Source: Megaustenia siamemsis
Lineage: Eukaryota > Mollusca > Gastropoda > Stylommatophora > Ariophantidae
Length of the DNA stretch: 64,000 nucleotides
NCBI GenBank assembly: GCA_032433765.1
Contig: JAVIAB010000160.1
Span: forward strand, 37,719,723-37,783,722
Direction: 5' to 3'
The position numbers were made by a program, and so were the translations under genes. The notes under the pieces were generated by a model. It did no database searches and was not told the origin of the DNA. It saw nothing but the letters and a program-made list of their open reading frames with translations. Of this stretch, positions 1 through 9,786 are shown in pieces (position 1 is the stretch's first letter; each line of letters begins with the position of its first letter).

Positions 1-119
1 ATGGCGTACTCTTTATCGTTTTCGAACTACCAAAGGGTTCTTTTCTTTAACGTGAGCAGAGTGCAGACGGGGCCTCCTGTTTCTGGCTGTTATTAGACAG
101 CGCTAGACGTCTCACTACC

Positions 120-235
120 CTGAGACTAGGGGAGAGGGTCAAGCCATACATTCGAAGCAGCGCCTGTAGCGGGGCTCGAACCCGAATCTTCATATACAGA
201 GGCCGACGCCTAACCTTCGATGACCCAGTCCCTTA
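120..235 (-). mobile_element. Possible tRNA-derived SINE head
   Basis: On the minus strand the stretch has an A-box-like segment (aaggttaggcgtcgg) and, about 35 bp on, a good B box (gggttcgagcccc). Spacing and order fit a polymerase III promoter of a tRNA-derived SINE or a decayed tRNA copy. No second copy was seen in the window, so the family is unknown. Confidence 0.35.
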
Positions 236-351
236 TGAACTTGAGTAATTTATGACCCAGTCCCTTATGAACTTGAGTAATTTATGACCCAGTCCCTTAT
301 GAACTTGAGTAATTTATGACCTAGTCCTTTATGAACTTAAGTAATTTATGC
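219..351. repeat. 32-bp minisatellite, about four copies
   Basis: The unit starts atgacccagtcccttatg and continues aacttgagtaattt. The last copy has four substitutions. The array begins next to a tRNA-like stretch on the other strand (about 120-230). Confidence 0.85.
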
Positions 352-808
352 GTGTCATTCTCTTCATCTGTCCTGAATTGTTTGTTTGTGGAAAAGTGAG
401 AAATTTGCGTCTTTCAACCCGACATATCCGACTATATCAGAACATTTTCATTTTGTGTTTTTTGTTTTGTGGACAATAACTATCCTGTTTGTGAAAACCC
501 GTGATTACAGAGTTATTGAGAGAGAGAGCAGAAATAAAAGAGAGATCACCTTCAGGTCTATATCATGGCGTATTGGGAAAAGGGTGTTAGTCTCTATTTT
601 CTATGACTACACTATCTTTGGGTATACGTCATGCCGTCTTTAAAAGGAAAACACCACTGATACCCATTTATGATTGAGTGAACCTTGATAGGTCGGTCTG
701 AATTTCTAACTTGATCTCATGTCCTCAGTTATCAAACGACAGCTCCACCGGATCCCCGCATTTCAATGAATATTCAAATGTCATAAATGACAAGATAATC
801 CTAAGTTT
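352..808. other. No recognisable feature
   Basis: Ordinary AT-rich sequence. An 85-codon open frame at 386-643 has no recognisable motif and is probably chance. Confidence 0.4.
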
Positions 809-824
809 ACTATCGTCTTTAATG

Positions 825-1310
825 CCATGAAGAACATACTAACATCAAAACAAATAACACCAGGACTAAAACTAAGAATAGCAAAATGTTATGTCTTCTC
901 AACATTCCTATATGGTGCAGAAACATGGACATTAGACAAGAAAACAGAACAGAGAATTAAAGCCTTTGAAATGTTGATATATAGAAAAATAGGTAGAAAT
1001 GGATGGAAGGAAAAGAAAACAAACGATGAAGTCTTAAAACAACTAAAAATAAAAAGAGAACTACTAAACACAATTCAAACAAGACAAATGCGATTTTTGG
1101 GACATGTTAAAAGACACAACAACCTATTAAAGTAATCCTGGAGGGGAAAATACAAGGTAAAAGAGGCAGACCAAGACTAATATGGACGAGTAACATCAAA
1201 AGATAGACAAACCACCCTATGGCAACCTGCACCATCAAAGCAAGAGACAGAGCAGAATGGCGCTCCATGGTAGCCAACCTTCGATGCGGAGATGGCATTC
1301 GATGATGATG
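825..1310 (+). mobile_element. LINE family A, 3' end copy (RTE/BovB-like)
   Basis: The 5'-truncated copy encodes the part after the reverse transcriptase: LYGAETWTLDKKTEQRI, an RFLGHVKRHN motif and a basic GKIQGKRGR stretch. It ends with the MVANLRCGDG motif and a GATGATGATG tail. One in-frame stop interrupts the C-terminus. This order (YG-E-W, GH-R, G-R-R-G) is that of BovB/RTE C-termini. It is flanked by near-perfect target duplications at 809-824 and 1311-1325 (actatcgtcttaatg, one base different in length), so it is a genuine insertion. Confidence 0.85.
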
Positions 1311-1342
1311 ACTATCGTCTTAATGTTGTCATGGCAGCGAAG

Positions 1343-2340
1343 AAGCCGTGATAGCTCAGTGGTTAGTGAACTGGACTACAAAGGACAAGAGGCAGGATTC
1401 GATCCCAACCGACGGCTTCCGGGTTCACCCAGCCTTAAGTGGGTACCAGATTTTTTCTGGGAAATTAAAGCGGCACGGGCGTAATACTGACCACATTACC
1501 CCAAAAATCATGTGCTGTAGAATGTCAACTGTCTGTAGAATTTATGGTCACTAACACCATATTTCGAGAGAACAAACTACAAGAAATGTTAGACATAATA
1601 GTAGAAGAAAGCAACAAGAAAGGTCTCAGTCTGGATAGTAAGAAAACAGAAGTAATGGTTATATCGAAGAAACAATCATCACCAGCATGCAGCATAAAAA
1701 TAAACGAGACAAATCTGAAACAAGTACAACGTTTCAAATACTTGAGCACAATAAATACATCAGATGGGAGATGCACCACAGAAATAAAAAGCAGAATAGC
1801 TCAGGCCAAAATAGCATTTCAGAAAATGAAAAATATCTTATGCAACAAATATATGTCAATAAAAATGAGAAAGAGAGTTCATCGGTGCTATATAGAACCA
1901 ATTCTGACCTATGGAAGCGAATCATGGACAGTAGACTAACAAATGAAAAGACGATTAGAGGCCACAGAGATGGGATTTCTCAGAAGAATGTTTAAAGTTC
2001 CCTGGACAGATAAAAAGACTAATGCGGAAGTTCTCAGAGAGGCCAACACAAAAAGGGAGCTCTTAAAGAACATCAGAAAGAAGCAATCAACATTTTTCGG
2101 GCACATCATGAGAAGAGGAAAGTTGGAATACTTGGTTACAACTGGCAAAATAAAAGGAAAGAGAGATCGCGGACGACAAAGAGAGAAAATACTGGATAGC
2201 TTGGTGTCATGGCATGGAAAACAGTCAACAACAGAACTGATACGATGCACTGTAGATAGAAGATTGTGGAGGGACATAATCGCCAACGCCGACCGGCATG
2301 GTACATGATGATGAACACCATATTCCGCTCTTTACTTACT
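1343..2340 (+). mobile_element. SINE-1 copy split by a LINE B insertion
   Basis: The tRNA-like head has A box tagctcagtggttag and B box attcgatccc, followed by the family body up to aacaccatatt at 1563. The sequence then jumps into LINE B and resumes at 2314 with aacaccatattcc and the tail gctctttactta. Short duplications atggcagcgaag (1331-1342) and atggtagcgaag (2341-2352) flank the whole SINE. The 3' hairpin segment of the family is missing from this copy. Confidence 0.85.
1566..2313 (+). mobile_element. LINE family B, 5'-truncated copy (RTE/BovB-like)
   Basis: It encodes the end of the reverse transcriptase and the C-terminal domain: LDSKKTEVMVISKKQ, FKYLSTINTSDGRCTTEI, ILTYGSESWTVD, a stop, then MKRRLEATEMGFLRRM, FFGHIMRRGKLEYLV and RDRGRQREKILDSL. 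The 3' end is tacatgatgatg. It inserted into the SINE-1 copy and made a 13-bp target duplication (aacaccatattyc at 1553-1565 and 2314-2326). No intact catalytic core. Confidence 0.9.
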
Positions 2341-2352
2341 ATGGTAGCGAAG

Positions 2353-3130
2353 ATAATATATAGCTGACTTCTTGCTTCACGATCAACGAACAAGAGCTGA
2401 TCAAGATCTTATATTACCCCCTCTCGGGTTCTGGGATAAATTAACTAGTCTAGATAAAGCGAGGAGGCATCGAGAAGGAAGAAAACTCTCTGCTCAAAAC
2501 TGTTTTTCTGAAGTTGGATATCTCGGGTCGAAAGTTGCGTGTAAAGAGCAGCATGCTGTTAACCCTGGCGGAATCCATTTACGGTCACTCCACATTATTT
2601 TATATGCAGGAAATAAAGAGGGAAAAGTCGGGGGCGGGGGTGTAATAACAGGGGAGGAAGGGGGGATTTCTAAATGTAACGATTTTTCTTCTTCTGACCA
2701 ACATGGCTTTGACGCTAGCGAAGTTTTATTTTGAAATGTGTACTTGAATTTGTCCCTGGGGAAATAAATGCGGCCTGGCGTTGTGTTAACCACTCCACCT
2801 ATGAACGGGCTAAATGTCGTGAAAGAAATTTTGACGCTAACGCCGTTCTAGCAACACGTCATTGAATTTGACGGGTACTACATTTTAGTACTCTTGTGGG
2901 CGTATTAATACGTTCTTGTTATTTTTCTCTGTGGCGTTTGATATCAGCGATGACTTATCTTGTCATGTCTTTTGAAAGCAGCCATCTTTAGGCGTCGCCC
3001 GATTTGATTAATCGCCTTAGTTCATATCATGTGTGTGTGTTTTTTTTTTAAACTTATTTTTAGTTCTTATTTTTTTGTTTGGTTTGTTGAGTTATATAGC
3101 AGATTACAGCAACACAGCGATATATAAACT
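2353..3130. other. No recognisable feature
   Basis: Mostly unique-looking sequence with a G-rich patch near 2625-2670 (ggggcgggggtg). A 120-codon open frame at 2372-2734 shows no motif or membrane segment that I recognise. Confidence 0.35.
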
Positions 3131-3136
3131 TTTTTT

Positions 3137-3490
3137 TGCCTTTGAAATGTGGATATATAGAAGAATAGGTAGAATTGGATGGAAGGAAAAGAAAACAAAC
3201 GACTAAGTCTTAAAACAACTAAAAATGAAAAGAGAACTACTAAACACAATTCAAACAAGACAAATGCGATTTTTGGGCCATGTTAAAAGACACAACAGCC
3301 TACTAAAAGTAATCTTGGAGGGGAAAATACAAGGTAATAGAGGCAGAGGCAGACCAAGACTAACATGGACGAGTAACATCAAAAGATCGACAAATCAGCC
3401 TATGACAACCTGCACCATCAAAGTAAGAGGCAGAGCAGAATGGCGCTCCATGGTAGCCAACCTTCGTTACGGAGACGGCACTCGATGATG
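3137..3490 (+). mobile_element. LINE family A, short 3' copy
   Basis: It begins at the codons for AFEMWIYRRIGRIGW and ends at cggcactcgatgatgatg. It contains MRFLGHVKRHNSLLK, RGRGRPRLTWTSNIKR and AEWRSMVANLRYG. One stop lies near the start of the copy. The tail runs straight into the (AGT)n repeat that follows. Confidence 0.85.
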
Positions 3491-3507
3491 ATGAATAGAA
3501 GTAGTAA

Positions 3508-3540
<33 letters not shown>

Positions 3541-3712
3541 CATCTTCATTAGTAGTAGTAGGAGTGGTAGCATCTTCATTAGTAGTAGTAGGAAAAAGTG
3601 ACGGAATATGCAGTGTTAATAGAAGTAGTAGTATCAGTAGGAGTGGTAGCATCTTCATTAGCAGTAGTAGGAAAAAGTGACGGAATATGCAGTATTAATA
3701 GAAGTAGTTGTC
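3491..3712. repeat. (AGT)n-rich degenerate array next to a LINE tail
   Basis: Runs of agt/tag are interspersed with repeated blocks such as agtggtagcatcttcatt and gaaaaagtgacggaatatgc, each present two to four times. It starts at the GATGATGA tail of the LINE A copy and probably grew from it. A related patch lies at about 4115-4200. Confidence 0.8.
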
Positions 3713-4100
3713 AAACATGGACCCTTTCTAAATCACATTTAAGAAAGATCAATACATGTGAGATGCGTTGTTTGAGAAAAGTAACAAACAACACAAGAAG
3801 AGATAGAATACCAAATGGAACCATAAGAAAAATGGTAGGAACAAAACCCTGCCAAGAATATATAGAACAACAACAACTTAAATGGTTCGGCCACCTGGTC
3901 AGAATGAATCCTCACCATTCACCATCAAGGGCGTTCTTCTCGAGAATGCATGGAAAAAGACCAAGAGGAAGACCCAGAAGAAGATGGATAGATGCAGTGG
4001 CAGAGACATGTAACAACAAAGGAAAATCACTAATTCAGACAATTCGAGCAGCACAAGAACGACAAATGATGTAAACCACGACACCTTTTAGGTATCAGTG
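3713..4100 (+). mobile_element. LINE 3' fragment, family E-like
   Basis: An open stretch reads CQTWTLSKSHLRKINTCEMR, RIPNGTIRKMV, EYIEQQQLKWFGHLVRM and RPRGRPRRRWIDAVAE, then a stop. W-FGH-V-R followed by G-RGRPR-RW-D is the usual LINE C-terminal signature. It resembles family E at 61203-62445 but is not closely alike. Confidence 0.8.
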
Positions 4101-4202
4101 AAAAGAGAAAAGTAGAAGAAGAAGATAGAAGTAGTAGTAGCAGTAGGAGTTGCAGCATCTTCAGTAGTAGTAGTAGCAGCAGTAGAAGCATTATCATCCT
4201 GC

Positions 4203-5490
4203 ATCATCATTGAGTGCCATCTACGCATTGAAGGTTAGTTACCATGGAGCGCCATATCGTACTCTGATGGTACAGGTTGTATTAGGCTGACTTGTCCATC
4301 TTTTGATGTTACTGGTCGAAGTTAGTCTGCCTCTGCCGCTTTTACCTTGTATTTTCCCTTCCAAGATTACTGTTAGTAGTTTTCTGTGTCTTTTAACATG
4401 GCCCAAAAATCTCATTTGTTTTGTTTGAATTGTGTTGAGCAGTTCTCGTTTCATTTTTAGTTGTTTTAAAACTTCATCGTTTGTTTTCTTTTCTTTCAAT
4501 CCAATTCTTCCTAGTCTTATATAAATCCACATCTCAAAGACTTCAATTTTTTGTTTTATTTACTTGTCTAATATTAACTTTTCTGCACCATTCAGGAATG
4601 TTGAGAAGATATAACATTTTAGCAATTAGCATTTTATTATCGATGTAAGTATATTTTCCATGGCATTAAAATTACTTTTTTGTCATTCCTATTCTTTTGT
4701 TTATTTCGGTTTTACATTTTCCATCACTGTTTATAGTATGCCCAAGGTAGTTGTAGCTCTGAACTGTCTCCATGTCTATTCGTTCAACTTTGATATCCAC
4801 TTGTACAGTACAGTACAGAGCCTCTGTCACGCCAAGTGACGTATATGGTGTTAGTGACCATAAATTTTACAGACCATCGGCACATGATTTTTGGGGTAAT
4901 GTGGTCGGTATTACGCCCGTGCCGCTTTACTTTCCCAGAAAAAAATCCGTACCAATTAAAGGCTGGGTGAACCCGGAAGCCGTCGGTTGGGATCGAACCC
5001 TACCTCTTGCCCTTTGTAGTCCAGTTCACTAACCACTGAGCTGTCGCGGCTCCCGATATCCACTTGTAGCTTTTTAGTATTATTTTTTTTATGATCATAG
5101 TTTGTCTTTTTGATATTGATATCTAATCCATATATTTTACTTGTCATGTTTATTTCATTAAATAATTGTTGTAGATCTTTATGATTTTCTGCTAGTAATA
5201 CAGCATCACCAGCATATCTTAGATTACTGTTTATCTTTCACTTATTTAGGCCTGGCATCTCTTGTGATTTTTTTACAAAAAGATTTGCTCAGTGTATAGA
5301 TTAAACAAGCTTGGGGATAGATTGGATCCCTCCCTGTCTTACTCCTCTTTTTATATCAATGGGTGTTGAGCTCTCTTTATTATATCTTATTACTGCTGTT
5401 CACTCGCAGTATAAATTATATATTAGTCGTATATCGTTGTCATTTAGATGTATATCTTTTAAGCAGTCTATAAGTTAACGTTATAAGTAG
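4203..5490 (-). mobile_element. LINE family A, longest copy, with dead RT motif
   Basis: On the minus strand it covers reverse transcriptase motif C to the 3' end. Motif C reads RYAGDAVLLAE instead of YADD, so a catalytic aspartate is lost. Downstream come IYGLDINIKKT and the C-terminal RFLGHVKRH and EGKIQGKSGRGR blocks. A SINE-1 copy is inserted at 4806-5054. Family A matches at 27036-27192 cover the same internal segment. Confidence 0.85.
4806..5054 (-). mobile_element. SINE-1 copy inside LINE A, perfect 14-bp target duplication
   Basis: It is full length, read on the minus strand: head gggagccgcgacagctcag, B box ggttcgatccc, body, and the conserved cgtcacttggcgtgac region. Flanking copies of gatatccacttgta lie at 4792-4805 and 5055-5068. 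The tail is tactgtactg, a short repeat, not the T run of other copies. The perfect duplication indicates a fairly young insertion, younger than the LINE. Confidence 0.93.
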
Positions 5491-5635
5491 TAATAATAGC
5501 ACCAATTTTATTAACAGCAACAGTTGTTGTTCAGATGGTGATTATAGTGGTGGTGGTGGTAGTATTAGTAGTAACAGTTTGAAGTCCACTTTAATATGAA
5601 GAATTAACTAAACATGTGAGCATATTTATATACTC

Positions 5636-6106
5636 ACATCATCGTCAAGTGCCGTACCGGTTGGCGTTGGCGATCATGTCCCTCCACAATCTTCTATCTA
5701 CAGTGTATCTATCAATTCTGTTGTTGACTGTTTTCCATGCCATGACACCAAGCTATCCAGTAATTTCTCTCTTTGTCGTCCGCGATCTCTCTTTCCTTAT
5801 ATTTTGCCAGTTGTAACCAAGTATTCCAACTTTCCTCTTCTCATGATGTGCCCAAAAAATGTTGATTGCTTCTTTCTGATGTGTTTTAAGAGCTCCCTTT
5901 TTGTGTTGGCCTCTTTGAGAACTTTCTCATTGGTCTTTTTAGCTGTCCAGGGAACTTTCAATATTCTTCTGAGAAATCCTATCTCTGTGGCCTCTAATCG
6001 TCTTTTCATTTGTTAGTCTATTGTCCATGATTCGCTTCCATAGGTCAGAATTGGTTCTATATATCATCGATGAACTCTCTTTCTCATTTCTATTGACATA
6101 GATTTA
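5636..6106 (-). mobile_element. LINE family B, 3' copy
   Basis: The minus strand encodes MKRRLEATEIGFLRRILKV, PWTAKKTNEKVLKEAN and FFGHIMRRGKLEYLV, ending in the ATGATG-type tail near 5640. Its 5' edge at 6106 abuts the Tc1-like element. It is truncated and interrupted by stops. Confidence 0.85.
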
Positions 6107-6973
6107 TATACTGAAGTACATTAATGACGCACCACTTTACAGATTCAGGAACAGAGTGTCAAATGTAAATTTACGTGTGGGAACAGATTTTCCTCGTGTT
6201 TGTCATGAGGTACGGGATCTATTGGCTGCTGGAATGGAAAGTACACGATTCAGCCCAGGGATTGTTGTACGGACTGCATGACAACAAAGAAAGTCACACG
6301 TGCAACTCGATTCCCAATAGCTATGATCCTAAACGTGTATACACGTTGTGGCTGTAAACTCGGTATGAAAAGGCCGTTGAGACAAAACACCCAGTCATGT
6401 GGTTGAAATGCCACGACAATCTGAAAACGACCGCTGCCGAGCCATTGGTATGTTGGAGACCGGAATGAGCCGCGGTTCGTAGTCAGGAGGATGAATCGCA
6501 AGCACAGCGCTGTTGTACGTCTGAATGAACGTTACGACCAAACAACTGTCAGCAAACGTGATAGACTTCAGAGTAACCACGAGTTACTACCCCTGAGCAA
6601 GACCCTCATATTGTGCTGAGTCACCTTAGGAATCGTTCTCTCCCGGCAAGTCAAACAGCAAGAAATATAGTGGGTAGACGTGGACAATTCAAACAGCAAA
6701 CACTTGTTTGCAAGCATGCGGTGGACATACCATATACTGAGGAAAATGTTATATTCATTTTTTATTGGCTGAATTTTTGGTTCTCTCCCTTGCCTGCACA
6801 GACACAGAATGCAATACATTTAATAAAAATCAAATCTACCATATAATGACCAGCATGAATTAATAGAAAAATGAATAAAGATTCAAAATATGTAAGTTTG
6901 TAAACACTTATATTTATATTTGACGTTGTTCCTCGATCCGTAAAGTGGTGCGTTATTAATGTGCTTCAGTATA
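6107..6973 (+). mobile_element. Tc1/mariner-like DNA transposon, decayed and non-autonomous
   Basis: The ends are inverted repeats: ctgaagtacattaatgacgc on the left and its complement with two changes on the right (ctgaagcacattaataacgc), continuing gcaccactttac. TA-rich ends fit TA target duplication. Inside are pieces of Tc1 transposase in different frames: RCRAIGMLETGMSR (first helix-turn-helix) near 6430 and LSHLRNRSLPASQTAR near 6620. The catalytic DDE/D region is absent, so the element is an internally deleted relic of about 867 bp. Confidence 0.75.
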
Positions 6974-7840
6974 TTATCTGGTCCCATAGTTAGATTTGCA
7001 AGCTCGCATCAGGTTTATAATTTTAAGAACAATTTTAGATTGCTAGTTTCGAAGCTGAGACCAGATGAAATATTTTATTTTTACAACTATTTTTTTTCCA
7101 AAATTAATTTTCTTTTGAAATGTTTTAAAGTTACAATGCACTGTTTATAAACTCTGTATTGTGTGCTACTTAAACATCTATGTTGAAACCAGTTGAAAAA
7201 TTGAATGTTTATAAACGTTAGGAACATAGTTTTGTTCCAAATATTTTAGACATTTCTTATACATGACTTGTATGCTCTGTGTTGTTTACTAATAAGTTAA
7301 CTCCTCTGTCTATGCGTCCCGTTATTCTGCCCGGCATATCACAAGAAAGATTGATATGAAGATAAAGCAGCGGTGCTGTTTGATACTAGCGTTTGTTCTT
7401 TGTAAGATAACACTTCTAATTATAGTCGTTATGTTTATCTTATTCATACAGCTATGCTTTATCGCCACAGTGTTCTATATAGCGGACAAAGCATTTGTTA
7501 TTTGGGCACATTCACATCAAATTTCACATATATGGGTTGCTGTTATTTTACTTTATTTGCTTTATTAACTAAAAAAAAATGAAGATTTCCCGATTCGGAA
7601 AATTCTTCCGTGATGCCACATTTTATGTTGCACCGGCACTATCTTTTGTGTAACTGTTTTTGTAAACAGCGGTTAAATATATAAGGCGACACTAATGCAT
7701 TTAGCGGAAGGTTGTCTACAGAGGCAGCAAATACTTTTAGCAAATCATGACAGACTTGTTGAAGAAAATTGCCCCAATCAGATGCCTAATTTTTGCCCCT
7801 CAGTCTTCTTTTTCTTCGGTTTTTTGCGGACACTAACCAG
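6974..7840. other. No recognisable feature
   Basis: AT-rich sequence. A 70-codon, strongly hydrophobic open frame at 7356-7568 has no partner exon or motif and is probably chance. Confidence 0.35.
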
Positions 7841-7844
7841 ATGT

Positions 7845-8815
7845 AGTATTTTATGGACATTTAGGAGAATATTATTTGACTTGGCTGACATTTAAGAGTA
7901 TATTATTTGACTTGGCTGACATTTAAGAGTATATTATTTGACTTGGCTGACATTTAAGAGTATATTATTTGACTTGACTGACATTTAAGGCTATATTATT
8001 TGACTTTGACTGACATTTGAAAGTATATTATTTGACTTGACTGACATTTGAAAGTATATTATTTGACTTGACTGACATTTAAGGCTATATTATTTGACTT
8101 CGACTGACGTTTGAAAGTATATTATTTGACTTCGACTGACATTTGAAAGTATATTATTTGACTTGACTATAATTTAAGACTATATTATTTGACTTGACTG
8201 ACATTTAAGACTATATTATTTGACTTGACTGACATTTAAGACTATATTATTTGACTTGACTGACATTTAAGACTATATTATTTGACTTGACTGACATTTA
8301 AGAGTATATTATTTGACTTGACTGACATTTAAGACTATATTATTTGACTTGACTGACATTTAAGACTATATTATTTGACTTGACTGACATTTAAGACTAT
8401 ATTATTTGACTGAGATTTAAGAGTATATTATTTGACTTGACTATAATTTAAGACTATATTATTTGACCTGACTCTGACATTTAAGACTATATAATTTGAC
8501 TGAGATTTAAGAAATCATGAAATCTATTGTTTAACTGACATTAATATACGTATCATCGGATTGACATTTGATAGATGTAGTATTTGACTGACATTTAAGA
8601 GACGTGTCATTCGACTGACATTTAATAGATGTAGTATTCGACTGACATTTAAGAATATATCATTTGACTGACATTTAAGAGATGTATCGTTTGACTGACA
8701 TTTAAGAGATGTATCGTTTGACTGACATTTAAGAGATGTATCGTTTGACTGACATTTAAGAGATGTATCGTTTGACTGACATTTAAGAGATGTATTATTT
8801 CTTGAACATTTAAAG
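7845..8815. repeat. 31-bp minisatellite with a shorter derived variant
   Basis: The main unit, about 31 bp, contains tatattatttgacttgactg and acatttaaga. From about 8500 on, a shorter unit takes over (gatgtatcgtttgactgac plus atttaaga), with near-identical copies at 8660-8800. Sub-blocks (aagact, aagagt, aaggct, gaaagt) mark local rounds of amplification. About 30 units in all. Confidence 0.92.
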
Positions 8816-8961
8816 GGTTTATTATCTAATAATCCCCCTTTGTTACCCCAAGCATGTCTGCTGAGATGCTGAAGTCAAGTTATCAATTCTACAATTATGG
8901 GAGAGGTATGTAACAACATACAATTTCTGCTGGGTAAAAGCCGATGTCAACGTTATCACCA

Positions 8962-9222
8962 GAGGGCGCGTGGCCGTGCGGCTAAAACCACTGTTCAGCT
9001 GGCTGAAAAGCCGACGTTCGGTGTTCGAAGCCCGCGGTAGACAGAAAGGATTTTTTCTATCGGGGGTGAAATAAAAATCCTGAGTCTCACGCGTCGTGGC
9101 GACTGCTTGACCAAGCGGCCTTTATCCCTCTGGTTCTATCGTTGCCCCCCCCCCCCCCCCCCCGTCATACACCAGCAATGGCACTATGTGACGTAAAGAT
9201 AGTTTTTATTTAACGTTATCAT
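8962..9222 (+). mobile_element. SINE-2 copy (tRNA-derived)
   Basis: The head gcgtggccgtgcggctaa resembles an A box and gtgttcgaagcccgc a B box. The body holds aaaggattttttctatcggg and gtcgtggcgactgcttgacc. A C run at 9147-9163 lies inside. Possible duplications aacgttatcacc (left) and aacgttatcatc (right) bound it. Relatives on the minus strand lie at 17055-17160, 22840-23015 and 43745-43930. Confidence 0.65.
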
Positions 9223-9383
9223 CATGTTGAAAATTGAATTATGTCGTTTCACCGAAAATGGTGAAAACTTATACGATAAGAACAACGACATAACTCGTTA
9301 TTTCTCGTGTGTGTCTTCAGATAGAGGTTTACCAAGAACATCAAATTTATTTTGACTTCCCATTGGCGTGAGTACGTGACATC

Positions 9384-9523
9384 ATGATCTACGGCTTCCA
9401 CCAGGTTGACGTAGCATTAAATGAGTACAGAATTTTTTCTTGGAAAGAAAAGCGGCACTGGAGTAATATTGGCCATATTATCGCAAAAATAATGCGATAT
9501 TATATATATATATATATATATAA
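9384..9523 (+). mobile_element. SINE-1b fragment with (AT)n tail
   Basis: It matches the copy at 12690-12865 (acggcttccaccaggttgac, gaaaagcggcactggagtaa, cgcaaaaataatgcgatat). The body is related to SINE-1 in the middle but ends in an AT microsatellite. The tRNA head is missing. Confidence 0.75.
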
Positions 9524-9525
9524 TT

Positions 9526-9738
9526 GGGAGCCGCGATAGGTCAGTGGTTAGTGAACTGGACTACAAAGGACAAGAGTTAGCGTTCGATCCCAACCGACGG
9601 CTCCGGTTCACCCAGCCTTTAATTGGTACCGGATTTTTTTTCTGGGAAAGTAAAGCGGCACGGGCGTAATACTGATCACATTACCCCAAAAATCATGTGC
9701 CAAAGGTCTTTAAAATTTATGGTCACTAACATCCTGAT
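9526..9738 (+). mobile_element. SINE-1 copy, 3' truncated
   Basis: Full head from gggagccgcgataggtcag, B box cgttcgatcccaa, body to ggtcactaacatc. It sits directly after the (AT)n tail of the SINE-1b fragment and runs into the 56-bp minisatellite region. Confidence 0.88.
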
Positions 9739-9786
9739 TGTTGTAGTGCGCCTTGTGGTTGGTTGCCTTCGTCTTCAGCATTTCAA

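Noticed and set aside
386..643. 85-codon open frame near the left edge
   Set aside because: No motif, no splice sites and no similarity to any family known to me.
7356..7568. Small hydrophobic membrane protein of 70 residues
   Set aside because: AT-rich sequence yields hydrophobic frames by chance; no splice partner, no second copy and no motif.
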